Source of the DNA: Homalodisca vitripennis
Lineage: Eukaryota > Arthropoda > Insecta > Hemiptera > Cicadellidae
Direction: 5' to 3'
DNA length: 64,000 nt
Assembly: GCF_021130785.1 (NCBI RefSeq)
Contig: NC_060213.1
Span: 117,692,501-117,756,500, forward strand
Numbering within the stretch: position 1 is the stretch's first letter; every line of letters starts with the position of its first letter. Below, one piece after another: positions 37,590 to 49,148 of the stretch. The translations under genes were made by a program, and so were the position numbers. Under the pieces are notes generated by a model, which had not been told where the DNA came from, did not search any database, and was given only the letters and a program-made list of their open reading frames with translations.

Positions 37590-40500
37590 TTATAGACAAT
37601 AGACAATATTCTTTATTAACATATTCTTCAAGAACAGTTTTGCGTCAAATATAACATGTGGAATAAATTCATAAAAATGTACATTGTCAAGTGAATAAAC
37701 ATGATTTGAATCAAGAACAAAAAACTCATCAAGAGAATAAAATGGATGTTTTTTTAGCCAGTTGCCAAGCCGTTGTCTCAGGTGCTGGTCATCTGTCCCC
37801 TTCACTGCTGCTGGAAGATGGTTCCAAAGCTTGGATCCCATGTAGCTTGGCTTCTCTTCATATTTAGTCAGGCGGTGTACAGGGAGGCAGTAGTTTGTTG
37901 CATGTCGGGTGTTGTATGTGTGCAGTTGTGATCCAGTCTTGAGTGGGTTTAGAGTCTTTGTTCTAGCATATGTTATGGTCTCAAGTATGTACAAATTCAC
38001 TATAGTTAGGATTTTGAGCTCCTTGAACTTTTCCCTACAGGATTCTCTGGGTGATAGATCACAAAGTGTCCTTATAGCTCTCTTTTGTTGAATAAGTACA
38101 CGTTGCACATTTGTCTTGGATGAGTTTCCCCAGACCAATAGCCCATATCGAAGATGCGTCTCAAAAAGAGAGTAGTAGGCTATTTTGGCAGTGTTGAGAT
38201 CACTAATGGTCTTAATTCTTCTTATGACGTAGATTCCTGTGCTTAATTTCTTACAGAGGTTATCCACATGAGGTGTCCAATTTAGATGTTCGTCGAGTGT
38301 GATGCCAAGGTAGGTGGTGCTGTCAGTAGTTTCCAGGTCTGGCAGTCTTGTCACTGTTTGTTTTTTGTTTCCAAAAATTCATTGTTTTGTCTTTGATTGG
38401 TTTACAACTAAGCTGTTCTGTTTACAATAGTTAATTGCTGTGTTTAAAGCTGTGGTGGCAGTGGTCGCTATAATATTTGGATTTTTAATACCTAGCAGTA
38501 ACACCATGTCATCAGCATACATAAGTGGTGTACAATGGCTTTGTACACATGAAGAGAAGTTATTCGTGAATAAAATGAACAAGACTGGTCCCAGTACAGA
38601 ACCTTGTGGCACACCTCTTGTTGTAGTCTGGGTTTTTGATTTCACAGACTGAATTGTTCCTTTATCCATGTGTTTAATCTCTACTATTTGTTTTCTGTTG
38701 AGAAGGTAGCTCTCAAACCAGTCAGCTGCTTTCCCCTCAATACCCAGGTTCTTAAGCTTTCCCAGAAGTTGATTATGGTCCATACAGTCGAAGGCTTTAG
38801 AGTAGTCAAGGAGTATTGCCATAGGAATGTTGTCAGATTCTAAGTGGTCAATAGATTCTAAGTGGTCAATAATAGTTTCGACTAAGTCAACTATGGCTGT
38901 AGATGTTGACTTTCCTGCCATAAAGCCATGCTGTTTGTTGTTTAACAGGTTATGTTGATACAAATGTTGTAATAATCTGGCTAGGACAAGTTTCTCTATC
39001 ACCTTAGAAAATGTGCTGATAAGGGAGATGGGCCTGTAGTTGTTTGCAACAGTTACATCACCTTTCTTAAATTTTGGGTAGACTTTTGCTACTTTTAGTA
39101 GTTCTGGAAATTTTCCTTGGGCAAAAGACTTATTAGCAATGTCAGTTAGTGGTAGCTGGATTTGTTCTTTGCAAGCTTTTACGATTTTTTGCTGATATTC
39201 CGTCCACCCCTGCAGACGGTTTTGCTTTGAATGTGTTAATTACACTGATTACTTCCTGTTCTGTAGTTGGGTGCAAGAAAAGGCTTGGTATGTTGTGATG
39301 TTGGTTTTGGGGAACTGGGAGAGTAGTGTTGATCCGCCCATTTTGTTTTAGAGTGTTATCTGCAATCATGACAAAGTGATCGTTTAGATGGTTCGCAACG
39401 GCAGCTGGTTCATTTACTTCCTGTCCTTCTATATGCAAAGTTGTTGGTAGCATTTTTCTTTCTCCCATCTTCCTTTCATTGTTAATGATTTTCCAAAGTG
39501 TTTTTGGTTTGTCATTTGATAGGGCAATACTCTTTGCTACTTCTAGTCGTTTAACAGTTCTTAGTTTCAGATCATATGCTTTCTTTTTTGCCATTGCATC
39601 GTTCTTGTCCTCTTCTCGTCCTGTCAGGTTGTATTTGTCAAATGCCTTAAGGAAAATGTTCTTCAGTTGAACTGTCTCTCTGTCTGCAGAAACTTTTTGC
39701 TTTGTTCTTTTCCTTTTTGACTTGGTGACAGGGCAGGTTATGTCCAAAGCATTTGTCAGAATCTTGCAAAAATTTTCATATGATTCATCTACAGAGACTG
39801 ACTCGAGAACTATTTTCCAGTCTTGTAGGTCTAGCAGACTCCCCATGTTCATGATGTTTCTCGAACTGAGTATTCTATTTTCTGAAGTCAAGGACTGATC
39901 TTTGTGTTTCATTATGTTTCTAATTGTACATAATTGGGCAGTGTGGTCTGATATTGCTGTATTAATGATCGTCACATTTAAGTATTCATGGTCCAGGTTT
40001 GTACAGACACAATCTATGGAGGTCTTTGATGTAGGCGTGATTCTAGTAGGAGGAAGAGACAGTCGTGTCATGTTATGACTTAGGAGAATTTCCGACAGAT
40101 GTTTTTGGTCAGGTCCACTTTTTATAATGTCAATATTAATATCTCCCATTATTAGCACCGAGTATTTTGATGTCGGTATTTTGTTTAATATCTCCGACAT
40201 CTTCTCAAGGTCTTATTCCAGATTTCCCTGGTTTCTGTAGATACCCAGAACATAAACACATGTATGCTCTGTCTTAATTTTTACTAGAGCACCTTCTAAT
40301 GTCAATTCTCTACAAAGATCAGATATGTCAATGGCCTCAGAGTGTAGTGAGATGTTTTCACTGGCATACTGTATATTGCAACCCCTCCCTTCTGGTGATG
40401 TTTCCTGCTGAAGTATGTGATTAGTGTATATCCAGTAAGTCGTGTGTTAAGCAGGAGCGGTTGTTTTAGTCCATGTTCTGTAAGAATAAGTATGTCTGGT

Positions 40501-40646
40501 TTAGTACTGATTAGAAGTTCATTTACATGATCAATTTTGTTGGATATTCTGTCAGTGTTTTGGTGGAGAATTTTAAGGATGTCGTGTGTTTGTCTTCCAT
40601 TGCCAGTTTTTGCTATTTCTAGTCCTTGGCTTTTGCTAGGTGGCAT
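37590..40646 (-). pseudogene. Near-complete non-LTR retrotransposon ORF2 (endonuclease + RT)
   Basis: APE-type endonuclease: KILHQNTDRISNKIDHVNEL and LTEHGLK (40302-40646 frame), then LIMGDINIDII and TAISDHTAQL, the catalytic His-containing end (40200 downward). Reverse transcriptase: AKPSAGVDGIS near 39210; HGFMAGKSTSTAIVDL, LDYSKAFDCMDHNQLLGKL, RGVPQGSVLGPVLFILFTNN and the catalytic YADD in LMYADDMVLL (38379-39002 frame); then the thumb block YLGITLDEHLNWTPHVDNLC (38354 downward) and the terminal FYSLDEFF motif. Frameshifts lie near 40250, 39190, 39000-39140 and 38365. All catalytic motifs are visible but the reading frame is broken in several places. Assigned to the Jockey/CR1 group by motif style. 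Confidence 0.88.
37592..37618. repeat. Short 3' simple-repeat tail of the non-LTR element
   Basis: TATAGACAATAGACAATATT: repeated ATAGACA units at the 3' end (minus orientation) of the element, immediately next to its AT-rich terminus. Confidence 0.5.
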
Positions 40647-41590
40647 TGTTCTAAAAAATTACTTGATGACTTCTGAGACATTGTATTAGTACTGTCATTT
40701 GTTCTCATGTAGGTGTCTGCTGTTCTCTTGATTTCGGTTGAAGATTCACCTATGTATTTGTTGAAGAAGTCTAAAAAAGTGTCATTGCTTTCACGAATTT
40801 TTGCTGTTATTGGAGGTCCTTTGTGTACTCTAAAAGTTCCAAACACTTTGGTTTTTTTTAAGGTTTTCTTTGGAGTATATTTTGGATCTTTCTCCAGATG
40901 TTGAATGAGTAGGGAGCATTGTCCTTTTTGTTGACTAAAACCTAGATTTACTCCATTACTTGTTTCTTCTGCCTTTTTGGCAGGGTGGAGTATGGGCTGT
41001 TTTGATTTGCTCTTAGCCATCTGTAGTGATATGCTGAAGTGGTTTTTCTTGATGTTAAGAGTTTTATTTTTATTTTTATTGGGAGTGTTGGCTCTCTTAA
41101 GTGTAGACAGGCTATGGATTTTTAGAGAATGGGGTATGGTGAGATCAGTTTGCTTGTTTGCTTCCAAAGTTACTTCTTGTTTACTTTGAGTCATCTCTGT
41201 CTCCAATCTTTTTACTTCTTGCTCTAAAATGTCTTGTTTGGATTTCAGTTGAGCCATCTCTAGAAGCAGTAATGTAATATCAAGAGAAGGTTCTGGTTGA
41301 TTTTTTGAAAAGTGTCTATTAGTGTCTGACTCCTTGTGTTCTTCAGTTGTACAGTCTGCAATTACTTCATTTTGCTTAATTTCTCTTCTTAGTTGTGTTA
41401 TTGTTTTTTCTAATTCTTTAATCTTTGTTAGGTATTCATTGAGGGTTTGAGTTTGTTTACAGTCTTGTTCTTCAAAAGCAGCTTGCAGATTAAGTCGGTG
41501 TTGTTTCTCATTTTCAAGTTGTTTTTCTGTTTCATAAACGTTTTCTAGAAGAATTTCTATTTTTTTAAGGTATTTTTCTTCTCATTTATA
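40619..41590 (-). pseudogene. Non-LTR ORF1, coiled-coil protein
   Basis: The open frame continues upstream of the Met at 41257 to about 41590, so this Met is internal. The protein is dominated by heptad-rich coiled coil (e.g. LNEYLTKIKELEKTITQLRR and KQDILEQEVKRLETEM) followed by a basic low-complexity region. It ends by overlapping ORF2 near 40640. This fits an ORF1 nucleic-acid chaperone of a Jockey/CR1-type element. No zinc knuckles were seen. The upstream end coincides with the apparent 5' truncation of the whole element near 41590. Confidence 0.65.
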
Positions 41591-42440
41591 ATAATGAACG
41601 TATTAATTAACAGCATTAAACATTTGTGTACTTAAATTATTAATATTATACACAAAATCAATTTAAATTAAATGAGTGTTTTAGTCTATTTGTAAATGTA
41701 TTGTCTTATATTAATAACAAATTCTATGGATCATGTTGTTGGTTTAGGAAACCTGGAAAGGTTGTTTGTTGCTTTGCCCATATTAAAATCTATGAACATA
41801 ATATACGTATTTTACTATCTTACGATTCTATTAATATAAATTTGTATTGTCTCAATCTGCAATTATTGTTCAACTGAGGTTTTATGAGTTATTTAAAATG
41901 ACAAATTTGCATTAGTCATTTGGAACAAAAGCTAAAATTAAAGGGTAACTGTGGATAGTTTGAATAATAAAACTTAATACACTAAATAATAATCATTGAT
42001 GTTTAACGTATAATTGTACCAAACATGAGTAATAAACTAGTATTTTATTGTACTAGAAATGACATTATTGAATTTATTGGACAGCAAAACAAAGTACTGG
42101 TTGGTTTCTTATGTTATATTATTTATGGGTTTCAGTTATATTACCAAATTAAATTTTGATTTCATAAAGGTGTGTACATGTAATCTATCTCAAGTAAATC
42201 ATTAATATGTTGTATTTTATGGAAGGAAAGTTTAATGAAATGTATGCATTGACGTATGTTTTATATAAGTCTGCAAATTATTTTACTCACTGAAATGAAA
42301 AGTTATTTAGTAAAGTATACCTATAATAACCTGGCCTGCTACTATACTATTTAATCAGGAATTCATATGGTTTCTTGGAGACCTGTGAGGGTGAGGATAA
42401 AGTAATCCCTTGGAGCTTTTAGAAATAGCCCTACAACTGC
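41591..42440. other. No gene recognised
   Basis: AT-rich non-coding DNA between the non-LTR element and an RNase H relic. Confidence 0.4.
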
Positions 42441-42589
42441 ACTTGAAATTCTTATTCTTCTAGGACTTCTACCAGAGAGCAAGCTCTGTTAGTATATACA
42501 CTATTGCCAAAAACGATATGTGATCCAATATTACATATTATATCAGGCACTATGGCAAAAGAGTCTATATTTAGAAACCCCTTTGTCAT

Positions 42590-42780
42590 AATCATCCCAT
42601 CCCTGGAGAAGGAAGGAGGGAATAAAGTTTGATAAAGGTGATCTAGTTTGGTACACAGATGGCTCCTTGATGGAGGGGAGATCAGGCTATGGGGTGTGGA
42701 GTTCATCTCTTTCAGGCTGAAATATACGCTATTCTACCTTGTGCAAATATAGGGTTGACTAGAAATTATGATGATTAACT
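42590..42780 (+). pseudogene. Retroelement RNase H relic
   Basis: The plus-strand frame reads KFDKGDLVWYTDGSLMEGRS then GYGVWSS. The YTDGS motif with its catalytic Asp is characteristic of RNase H domains in R1/LOA/I-type non-LTR elements. Downstream the frame is broken by stops. The flanks give no further domains. Confidence 0.6.
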
Positions 42781-42885
42781 GATAATTATACTATCTGCTA
42801 ACAGGTTATTCTTATGACCCTTAATTCAACAGAATTTACTTCAAGGCTGGTATAAATAGGAATGTCTTAGGACTTTGTCCGCTTC

Positions 42886-42925
42886 AGGGCCGGATTTACA
42901 CATTATACGCCCATGGGCCCTATAC
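42886..42925. mobile_element. Possible hAT-type transposon end
   Basis: CAGGGCCGGATTTACACA followed by CCCATGGGCCC is the style of terminus common in insect hAT elements. A loosely matching inverted sequence (AAATCCGGTCCTA) lies at about 45159-45171, but the match is too weak to define an element. Confidence 0.35.
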
Positions 42926-43129
42926 ATTTGCTGCTACCCTTTCCCCAGAATTGTGATTAGTTTTGGATACACTAAATAAATGATACTCTAAATTATATTT
43001 TACGTAAATATTACTGTTTAAAAAAAATGTTCATTAAACTCAATCACAAAATTAGTAGAAATTGAATAATAGCAGTGATGAAACAACACTACAGATAACA
43101 GACTACAGACTGGATGTAACTTGCTTGGG

Positions 43130-44944
43130 AGAGAGAGATAAACAATATTTATTTATGTACTTAATTGTCACAGACGCCTTACAAGTACAATGCTTTTGAA
43201 AAATGATGATTACAAATTGTATACAAAAAATAATTAAACTAAATTTCTAATACACCAATACACAACAAATTGTAGAATTATTTCCTTTTTTCTTATAACA
43301 AGTCAGATGCCTCAAAGTTCTGACGGAGAAGCCAAGTACTTATTGAAAGTAGCATATGATTGTAAATTTGTATACACCTATAAAGTGGGGACCTTTCCAG
43401 AAAGCTTGTACTGTGAGTAGGATACTGGAGCAATTGTGAGTTTATTGTGAAATGAGAGTGGTGGTGATTGTTAAAAAACTTTGGTTCGTTTTGATGTAAA
43501 AAAAGACTCTGAAGAATGAAAAAAGAAGGTAAAGGAAGTATTTGCATATCTTTAAAGTGCTTCCTGCACACGTCACCGAGCAGAATTGATCAGTCTTACC
43601 ATTTCCTTTTGGATAAAAAACACTTTTCAGAGGGAGGGGAATTTTCCCAGAAGATTGTTACATATGATAGATGAGAATGAGCATAAGCAAAGTAAACCTG
43701 TTTGAGAGTATGTGTTAACAACATGTGAAAGAGTGAGAAGGGCAAAGAACGCTTTACTAAGTTTAGTCATTAACACCCAATAATGTGGTGGTGTCAAGTT
43801 TACACATGAGTCTATTTAGATTCCTAGAAATTTTGTTGCTCGTAATAAGACAAAATCTGTTGGAAAAAAGAGTAATCATTATGGGAAGAATTTCGGTAGT
43901 TAATATGAAAATGGGAAATTGGGGTTTTTCTGGATTAAGCTTTACCCCATTTGCTGAAAACCATTTCTTCATTAAATTCAGGTTCTCTACCAATGTATCA
44001 ATCAATTGATTTTCGTTTTTTATATGAGGAAACTACTGATGTGTCACAGCGTTTTTATGTTATTGACAACATCAGGCAGATCATTGCAATAGATTAAAAG
44101 GAGGAGGGGACCAAGTATCGAGCCTTGTGGCACACCAGCAGTCACTTTCCGGAACCCACTTCTCGTCTCAGAATTCAATACTACGCACTGCTCGCGATTA
44201 AAAAGATAGGATTTAAACCACCTCAAAGCAACTCCCCCACTTGATACTTAAGCTTCTCGATCAGAATATCAAGGTTGACATAATCGAACGCCTTAGACAA
44301 GTCGCAGAAAACACCAATGGTGTGTTGCGACTCGTCCACTGCAACCGACACATGCTACAAGAAATCAAAGATCGCATCACAGGTACTTCTTCCTTTGTAA
44401 AAATCAAACTGATAAAAACTTAAAATACTGTTTTTTACCAAGAAATCATACAGTCTAGAGCACACCGCTTTCTCCAATACTTTAGAAAAGGCTGGTAAAA
44501 GAGATACTGATCTAAAGTTATCTAAACTGTTTTTGTTAGGCCTTTTAGGAATAGGTTTTATTAGGGAGCACTTTAATACGTCTGGAAAAATACCTTCTTT
44601 AAGAGATCAGTTTGTAAAAGCTGTAAGAGGTTTTGATAAAGCGTTGATACATTTGTTTAATAAAAATGGAGAAATTTAATCCTAACCACCTGATTTTGTT
44701 GGATTTAGGGATTTAGAGTAAATATAATTTTGAGAATCTCTTCTGCAGTAACTGGTTTAAAATTACACATTTTTGGGTGATAATTCTGAAGCTCTGGGAT
44801 ATATTTCACTGCTTTAGCATAGTTTGGCATTTGATTAATATTTTTGGTTGAGTTAATGTTCTTTCTGTTTGTGATAACATAATCCTTAGCAATCTCTTTT
44901 ATTTCTGGCTCATCTCTGAGATTCACAGTCTCTCTTTTAAACAT
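43130..44944 (-). pseudogene. Decayed non-LTR retrotransposon RT
   Basis: In coding order from 44944: an N-terminal RT piece (44705-44944); pieces near 44300-44600 in other frames, including a FCDLSKAFD-like block; [12 protein letters not shown] and [20 protein letters not shown] (44044-44226); MKKWFSANGVKLNPEK (43763-44005), the block that follows the catalytic motif; and a C-terminal piece with CRKHFKDMQILPLPSFFIL (43293-43571). The YADD region lies in the damaged interval 44005-44050. A GAGAGAGA stretch at 43130-43138 marks the 3' end, as at 24.43 kb. Confidence 0.75.
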
Positions 44945-44989
44945 CTGCCTCTAAGTTAAATTTATTATTTGATTCCTTAAAGTAATAAC

Positions 44990-45990
44990 TGTTGTACCTT
45001 AACTTTGCTAGTAATACACATTAAAAAAAACCTGTTTGTGTCTACAACTATCTATGTATCTGTTGTATCTCTGAACTGATGCTTTATTAGTCAAGTACTT
45101 ATGCTTCTGCTAGAAACTTGGCTGTTACTTTCTAGAGCTGATGAAGATTTGTTGGCTAAATCCGGTCCTATTCAGTTTAGCTAGTTATAATTCAGTACGT
45201 CTCATCAGGGTTCCTAGATAAGCCGATTTTCTCACTGACGAATTAGTGAGAAATGGCTTAAGGGAACACTTTCTTGAACTTAAGCTGGCTTGTGTTATAA
45301 GCAAACCAACTGGATGCTGTTACTTTTAAGTACCTTGCGCTCCTTTGGGTGTTCGGACCACAGCCACTGCTTGTATCATGTCGAGTATGGATTGCATTGC
45401 ACTATGCTTGTTTGTCACCTCACAATAAGTAAAATCTCTTCATGAACTATTTACAATTAAAACCCTTGGTATTATTAACGAGTTCATTATTAAAGAAGTT
45501 TTCTTCGCTATTTATTGATGACATAAACTACAGCAATAGTGAGCATTGTGCCTTTTGATCCAAACTTTTGCTGAGTGTATTGATATCAATGGACTGTTCA
45601 AGTCTTCCACCACACAGCTTAAATTTAGTACATTACTTCTAAAGGGCAGACAAAGTTATATTTAATGACAATGTTAACTTTGTCACACAACTTTGTAAAT
45701 TGACCACTTAGAGATCTACATTTAATTTTAACATTTGGTTCATTATCTAGTTTCATCTAGTAAAAGTTAAAAGTTGTAATATTTTTTTTGTAAAAATACA
45801 ATAATTTTCTTTTATATTTTATTAAATTTTTTTATTAACGAATTTTTATGAATTCTACTAGGTACTTCATATTAAGTACCTAAAACTCCATGTATTTAAA
45901 AAAATTGGGGCTTCTAGCAAATTATAGTTCCTGATAAATTTGACACCAAATGTTAAAAAACCTAAACTCCAGAAAATCGCAATAAACTGA
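44990..45990. other. No gene recognised
   Basis: Non-coding AT-rich DNA. Nothing supported. Confidence 0.4.
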
Positions 45991-46014
45991 AAACAACCCT
46001 TAAAAACTGAAAGT

Positions 46015-46725
46015 CACTTACAGTTAGTGCTCTCCAGCACCATATGATGGATTGTCTGGGTTCCATCCTTCCTTATACAGGTCTTCCAGCTACCTCTTAT
46101 ACTGGGTTCTTTGCTGTCAGATTTTCTTCTCCAATTCCGTAACTGCTTTTCTGGCTTCCCAAATGTGCTCAAAGTCCAATTGTTTCATGGCTTGATATGA
46201 TGTTCTACTTTTAACCTTAAATGTCCTAAAACTTTGCATTTACTAGAGACAACTTCGTTGAAAGATAAAACGGCATCATATACTGTAAACTGTCGCTTCA
46301 ATGTCTTCATGTCACTCAAACATTTTATTGGCACCATCCACTTCCATACCTTTACTAGTGCCAGTATAATTTGCTTTACAGTTTCCATTGTGAATATTTT
46401 TATTATTAGACTTACACAAGCAGTACTTACTCTTGGGATAATGTCCAGCACTTTCCCTGTATCAACAGAAGTAAGTGAAACAATAAGGTAGTAATATATG
46501 CCCTCCGCTTTTGCCACGAAACACCACACAGAGGCCTTTTTTTTGTGGGTTGCTATTTGTGAGCAATGATTGATCATTTGAAGGTCTCATAGAATACTCA
46601 CAAACACTCCGATGTGCCTCAACTTTAGGTTTTTCATAATAATGGATGGAGGAGCCGGTAAGTTCATTATACCACACAGGGTACGAGCCCCTATAGGACC
46701 TTTGCCTAAAACTCTTAAGCCACAC
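46015..46725 (-). pseudogene. Kolobok/Mutator-like transposase remnant
   Basis: Pieces in at least three frames: CVVFRGKSGG (46462-46725 frame); SVDTGKVLDIIPR, like the 'TGKVLDVE' block early in the family's catalytic domain; then LKRQFTVYDAVLSFNE and a KCKVLGHL helix (46185 region), homologous in style to the FNNGN..ILGKLGI block of the relic at 0.46 kb. A final frame ends in the same YGAG-type terminus near 46035. The central catalytic region is missing, so the copy is internally deleted. No flanking TTAA/TIR pair was recognised. Confidence 0.5.
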
Positions 46726-46949
46726 ACTAACCTAACATAAAAATCATAAATCATATTAGTGGAAGCATTTTAGTATTAGCTATTTCACAGTTGGCAGTTA
46801 ATCACATAACGAGGGTTTACGTAAAAAAAACAAAATGTATCGAAATATATTTTTATACCCATAACTTTGCACATTTAGTGCTAAAATAACTCATTGAAAT
46901 AAATAAAAAAATAACAAGTCTCAAAATAGCTTAGACCAGTTCTTGAAAT

Positions 46950-47036
46950 TGTTTTCATAAAAGTATCCCCGAACCACGCCCTGCCACAGACCTCCGGTTA
47001 TAGGCCCCCAACATGTTTTTTCTGTATACGCCACTG
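46950..47036. mobile_element. hAT-like transposon end
   Basis: The complement starts CAGTGGCGTATACAGAAAAA and continues into a G-rich stretch (TTGGGGGCCTATAACCGG). CAGTGGCGTA-type termini are typical of hAT elements. Only one end was found. Confidence 0.4.
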
Positions 47037-47039
47037 AGG

Positions 47040-48925
47040 CTAATAGTGATTTATTAATCACCAAAGCACGTCTAGCGTGCATTAATTTAGACGATTCCAG
47101 ACGGTCGACAGCGCAAGTTCGGTGTTTTATATTATAATATAGCTTAAAGACAGTGCCGTAATCAGGCCCCGGAAAAAAACCGGCCGGGCCCTGTCATGTT
47201 CCGTCACAAAAATGTCTCCTTCAAATAGACGTATGGCAGGGTCCGGCCATATGCCTTCAGGGGGCACGGGAAAATTGTCCGAAAATACCGGTATGAGTAC
47301 GGGCCTGCTTTCAAAGCATCGGTATGCAAAATTTCAATAAGAACGATGGTGTACATTTGGCGAACGAACGATATTTCCTATTTAGTTTTATACGGATAGG
47401 TCTAGTTTTTTAATTATAGCAAGCGCCTTCAAATTGAGTACTGCAATGTTTACATCCAGAGTACAAGAGTCGATAACTTCACGGTCTGGACGACAAAATG
47501 ACGCTAACTTCACGTTGGCGGGCAGTGCGAGTAGTACTATATCAAAAGCCCTTCACGCGCACACGCACAACAGTTATGCTACAAGAGTTAAAACATGAGT
47601 TTCAAACTTTTGAAAAACATGTATCTAAGAAATTATGAATATTTTTATTAGTACTATGTTATATTATATCATTGGGAAGGGGAAAATTCACAGAAAAATT
47701 TTCAACAACATTGTTAGTGGTAATTTCATTATTTCGTAAGGGCTATCATTGAGTTCAATGTTTTCTATAACAATGACTACAATATTACTGTCAATTTCAT
47801 TCTTACTTGATGGATACTATCATGTGTCCAATGTTTGTATAGTAAGAGTGTTATTACAATATTATTGTTAATTTCGTTCTTGCTTAATTGCGACACGAGC
47901 CAAATACCGACTTTAGGACAGTGGGAGGTAGTTGTGAAGTACGTATCCCGCAGTCAGTTTGCCAATACTTTCTATGGAAACAATATTATTTAAATTATAG
48001 GAGGATTTTGGACATTTACTACCGTTATATGTTACAAAAGGTATATATAACACTGTATCCCTCTTTCTAATCTGGTGGCGTGATTTGCGATGGTGCTCGT
48101 GAATTGTCGTGATCGTGACTTTGTGTTCAGGACTTGCAACCTGTGCATTGTTGTAACAATGAAAGCGGATGAAATACCCTCACTGGATCGTATATGCTGC
48201 GAATTCCATGTCATAGAAACATCAATAATTTATAATTCCTTCATTGTTATCTCATGCAGAACTTCGAATTCCCTTCCAGACAGCATTGAAAGCCTGGTAT
48301 GGTTCAATCCAGCTTTGAAAAAATATTTTTTTGGTCGGATGGCCGCGGCTGCCGAGACCAGTATTGTGGACGTGGGCGTAAGCGGGCGGAATGAATGACT
48401 GAGTGAATGGGTTTGAAAATATATTTTCTTTGTAATGTAATATATACTATTATACAAAATAATATTAGTTTTAGTTTTTGTTTTTAAAAAATTTAAAAAA
48501 CATTATAAGCAGATTTGAGTCGATTAATCTTTCTACTGGAGCTGTGTTTTTGTTTAGTAATAATTGGTTTTTGTTGAGGTTAAATGTAAGTAAGGCCCAT
48601 GTGGCCCTAATATCTATACTCATGTAATAATAGAAAAATATGACTATGAATATGATTCTCAAGGTACCAGACTCGGCGTGAAGTTGGCGATGTGCCAACA
48701 ATATTTTGTAATTATTGCTAAATGGATACGCTTTAATGCTCACGGTTAGTAATATATTCCGAATACGAACTTTTAAGTCATGATAATAGTAATAGTTTTA
48801 TAATATTGGAAAAATCCATTAATTACAGTTTCGACAGATGACTGTATAATAACTCACAACAGAACTCACAACTTCAATCAATTTAGATATTAGCCTACTC
48901 GTTTTCATACTCTAAATGTAACTTA
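47040..48925. other. Mostly non-coding; possible RT C-terminal scrap
   Basis: No supported gene. A plus-strand frame at about 48240-48335 encodes SCRTSNSLPDSIESLVWFNP, resembling the 'WNSLPDSI..' region at the extreme C-terminus of Jockey/CR1-type RTs, but it is too short to be sure. A GC-richer segment with internal CCGG-rich symmetry lies at 47150-47300. Confidence 0.35.
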
Positions 48926-48926
48926 T

Positions 48927-49024
48927 CCCCCCCCCCCCCCACCCCCCCCCCCCCCCACCCCCCCCCCCCCCCACCCCCCCCCCCCCCCACCCCCCCCCCC
49001 CCCCACCCCCCCCCCCCCCCACCC
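48927..49024. repeat. Perfect 16-bp minisatellite, A followed by 15 C
   Basis: Single A residues occur at 48941, 48957, 48973, 48989, 49005 and 49021, with only C between them, giving an exact 16-base period for at least five units. The G-rich complement could form G-quadruplexes and the C strand i-motifs. It lies at the left edge of the virus-like element. Confidence 0.95.
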
Positions 49025-49059
49025 CATCAGCACATTTTCAGAAAATTCCTTTAACTCCG

Positions 49060-49134
49060 TTAATGTTTGCATAGTATTTTATATCGTTTGTTGGCAGTTT
49101 TCTCTTTGCACCTCACACAGTATATGAGCGCCAT
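49060..49134 (-). pseudogene. Truncated small zinc-ribbon ORF
   Basis: An ATG preceded by the element's start motif (TTATATAA) opens 24 codons with a CVRCKEK zinc-ribbon half-site near the N-terminus, as in DUF5679-type proteins. The frame then stops and the sequence runs into the C-rich minisatellite 35 bases further on, so the rest has probably been lost. It starts only 15 bases past the stop of the neighbouring gene, in keeping with the tight packing of the element. Compare the zinc ribbon fused to the integrase at 56.9 kb. Confidence 0.5.
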
Positions 49135-49145
49135 TTATATAAGGA
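49135..49145 (-). promoter_or_regulatory. Start-codon-abutting promoter motif (TTATATAA-ATG)
   Basis: CCTTATATAA directly precedes the ATG at 49134. It is a variant of the motif shared by other genes in the element and lacks the TCTA part. Confidence 0.45.
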
Positions 49146-49148
49146 AAA

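Noticed and set aside
42886..45171. hAT element spanning CAGGGCCGGATTTAC to AAATCCGGTCCTA
   Set aside because: The right end is a weak match, there is no 8-bp target duplication, and the interior is a non-LTR relic.
48090..48398. 102-residue plus-strand ORF as a host gene
   Set aside because: No domain; at most its C-terminal third resembles a retroelement RT tail.
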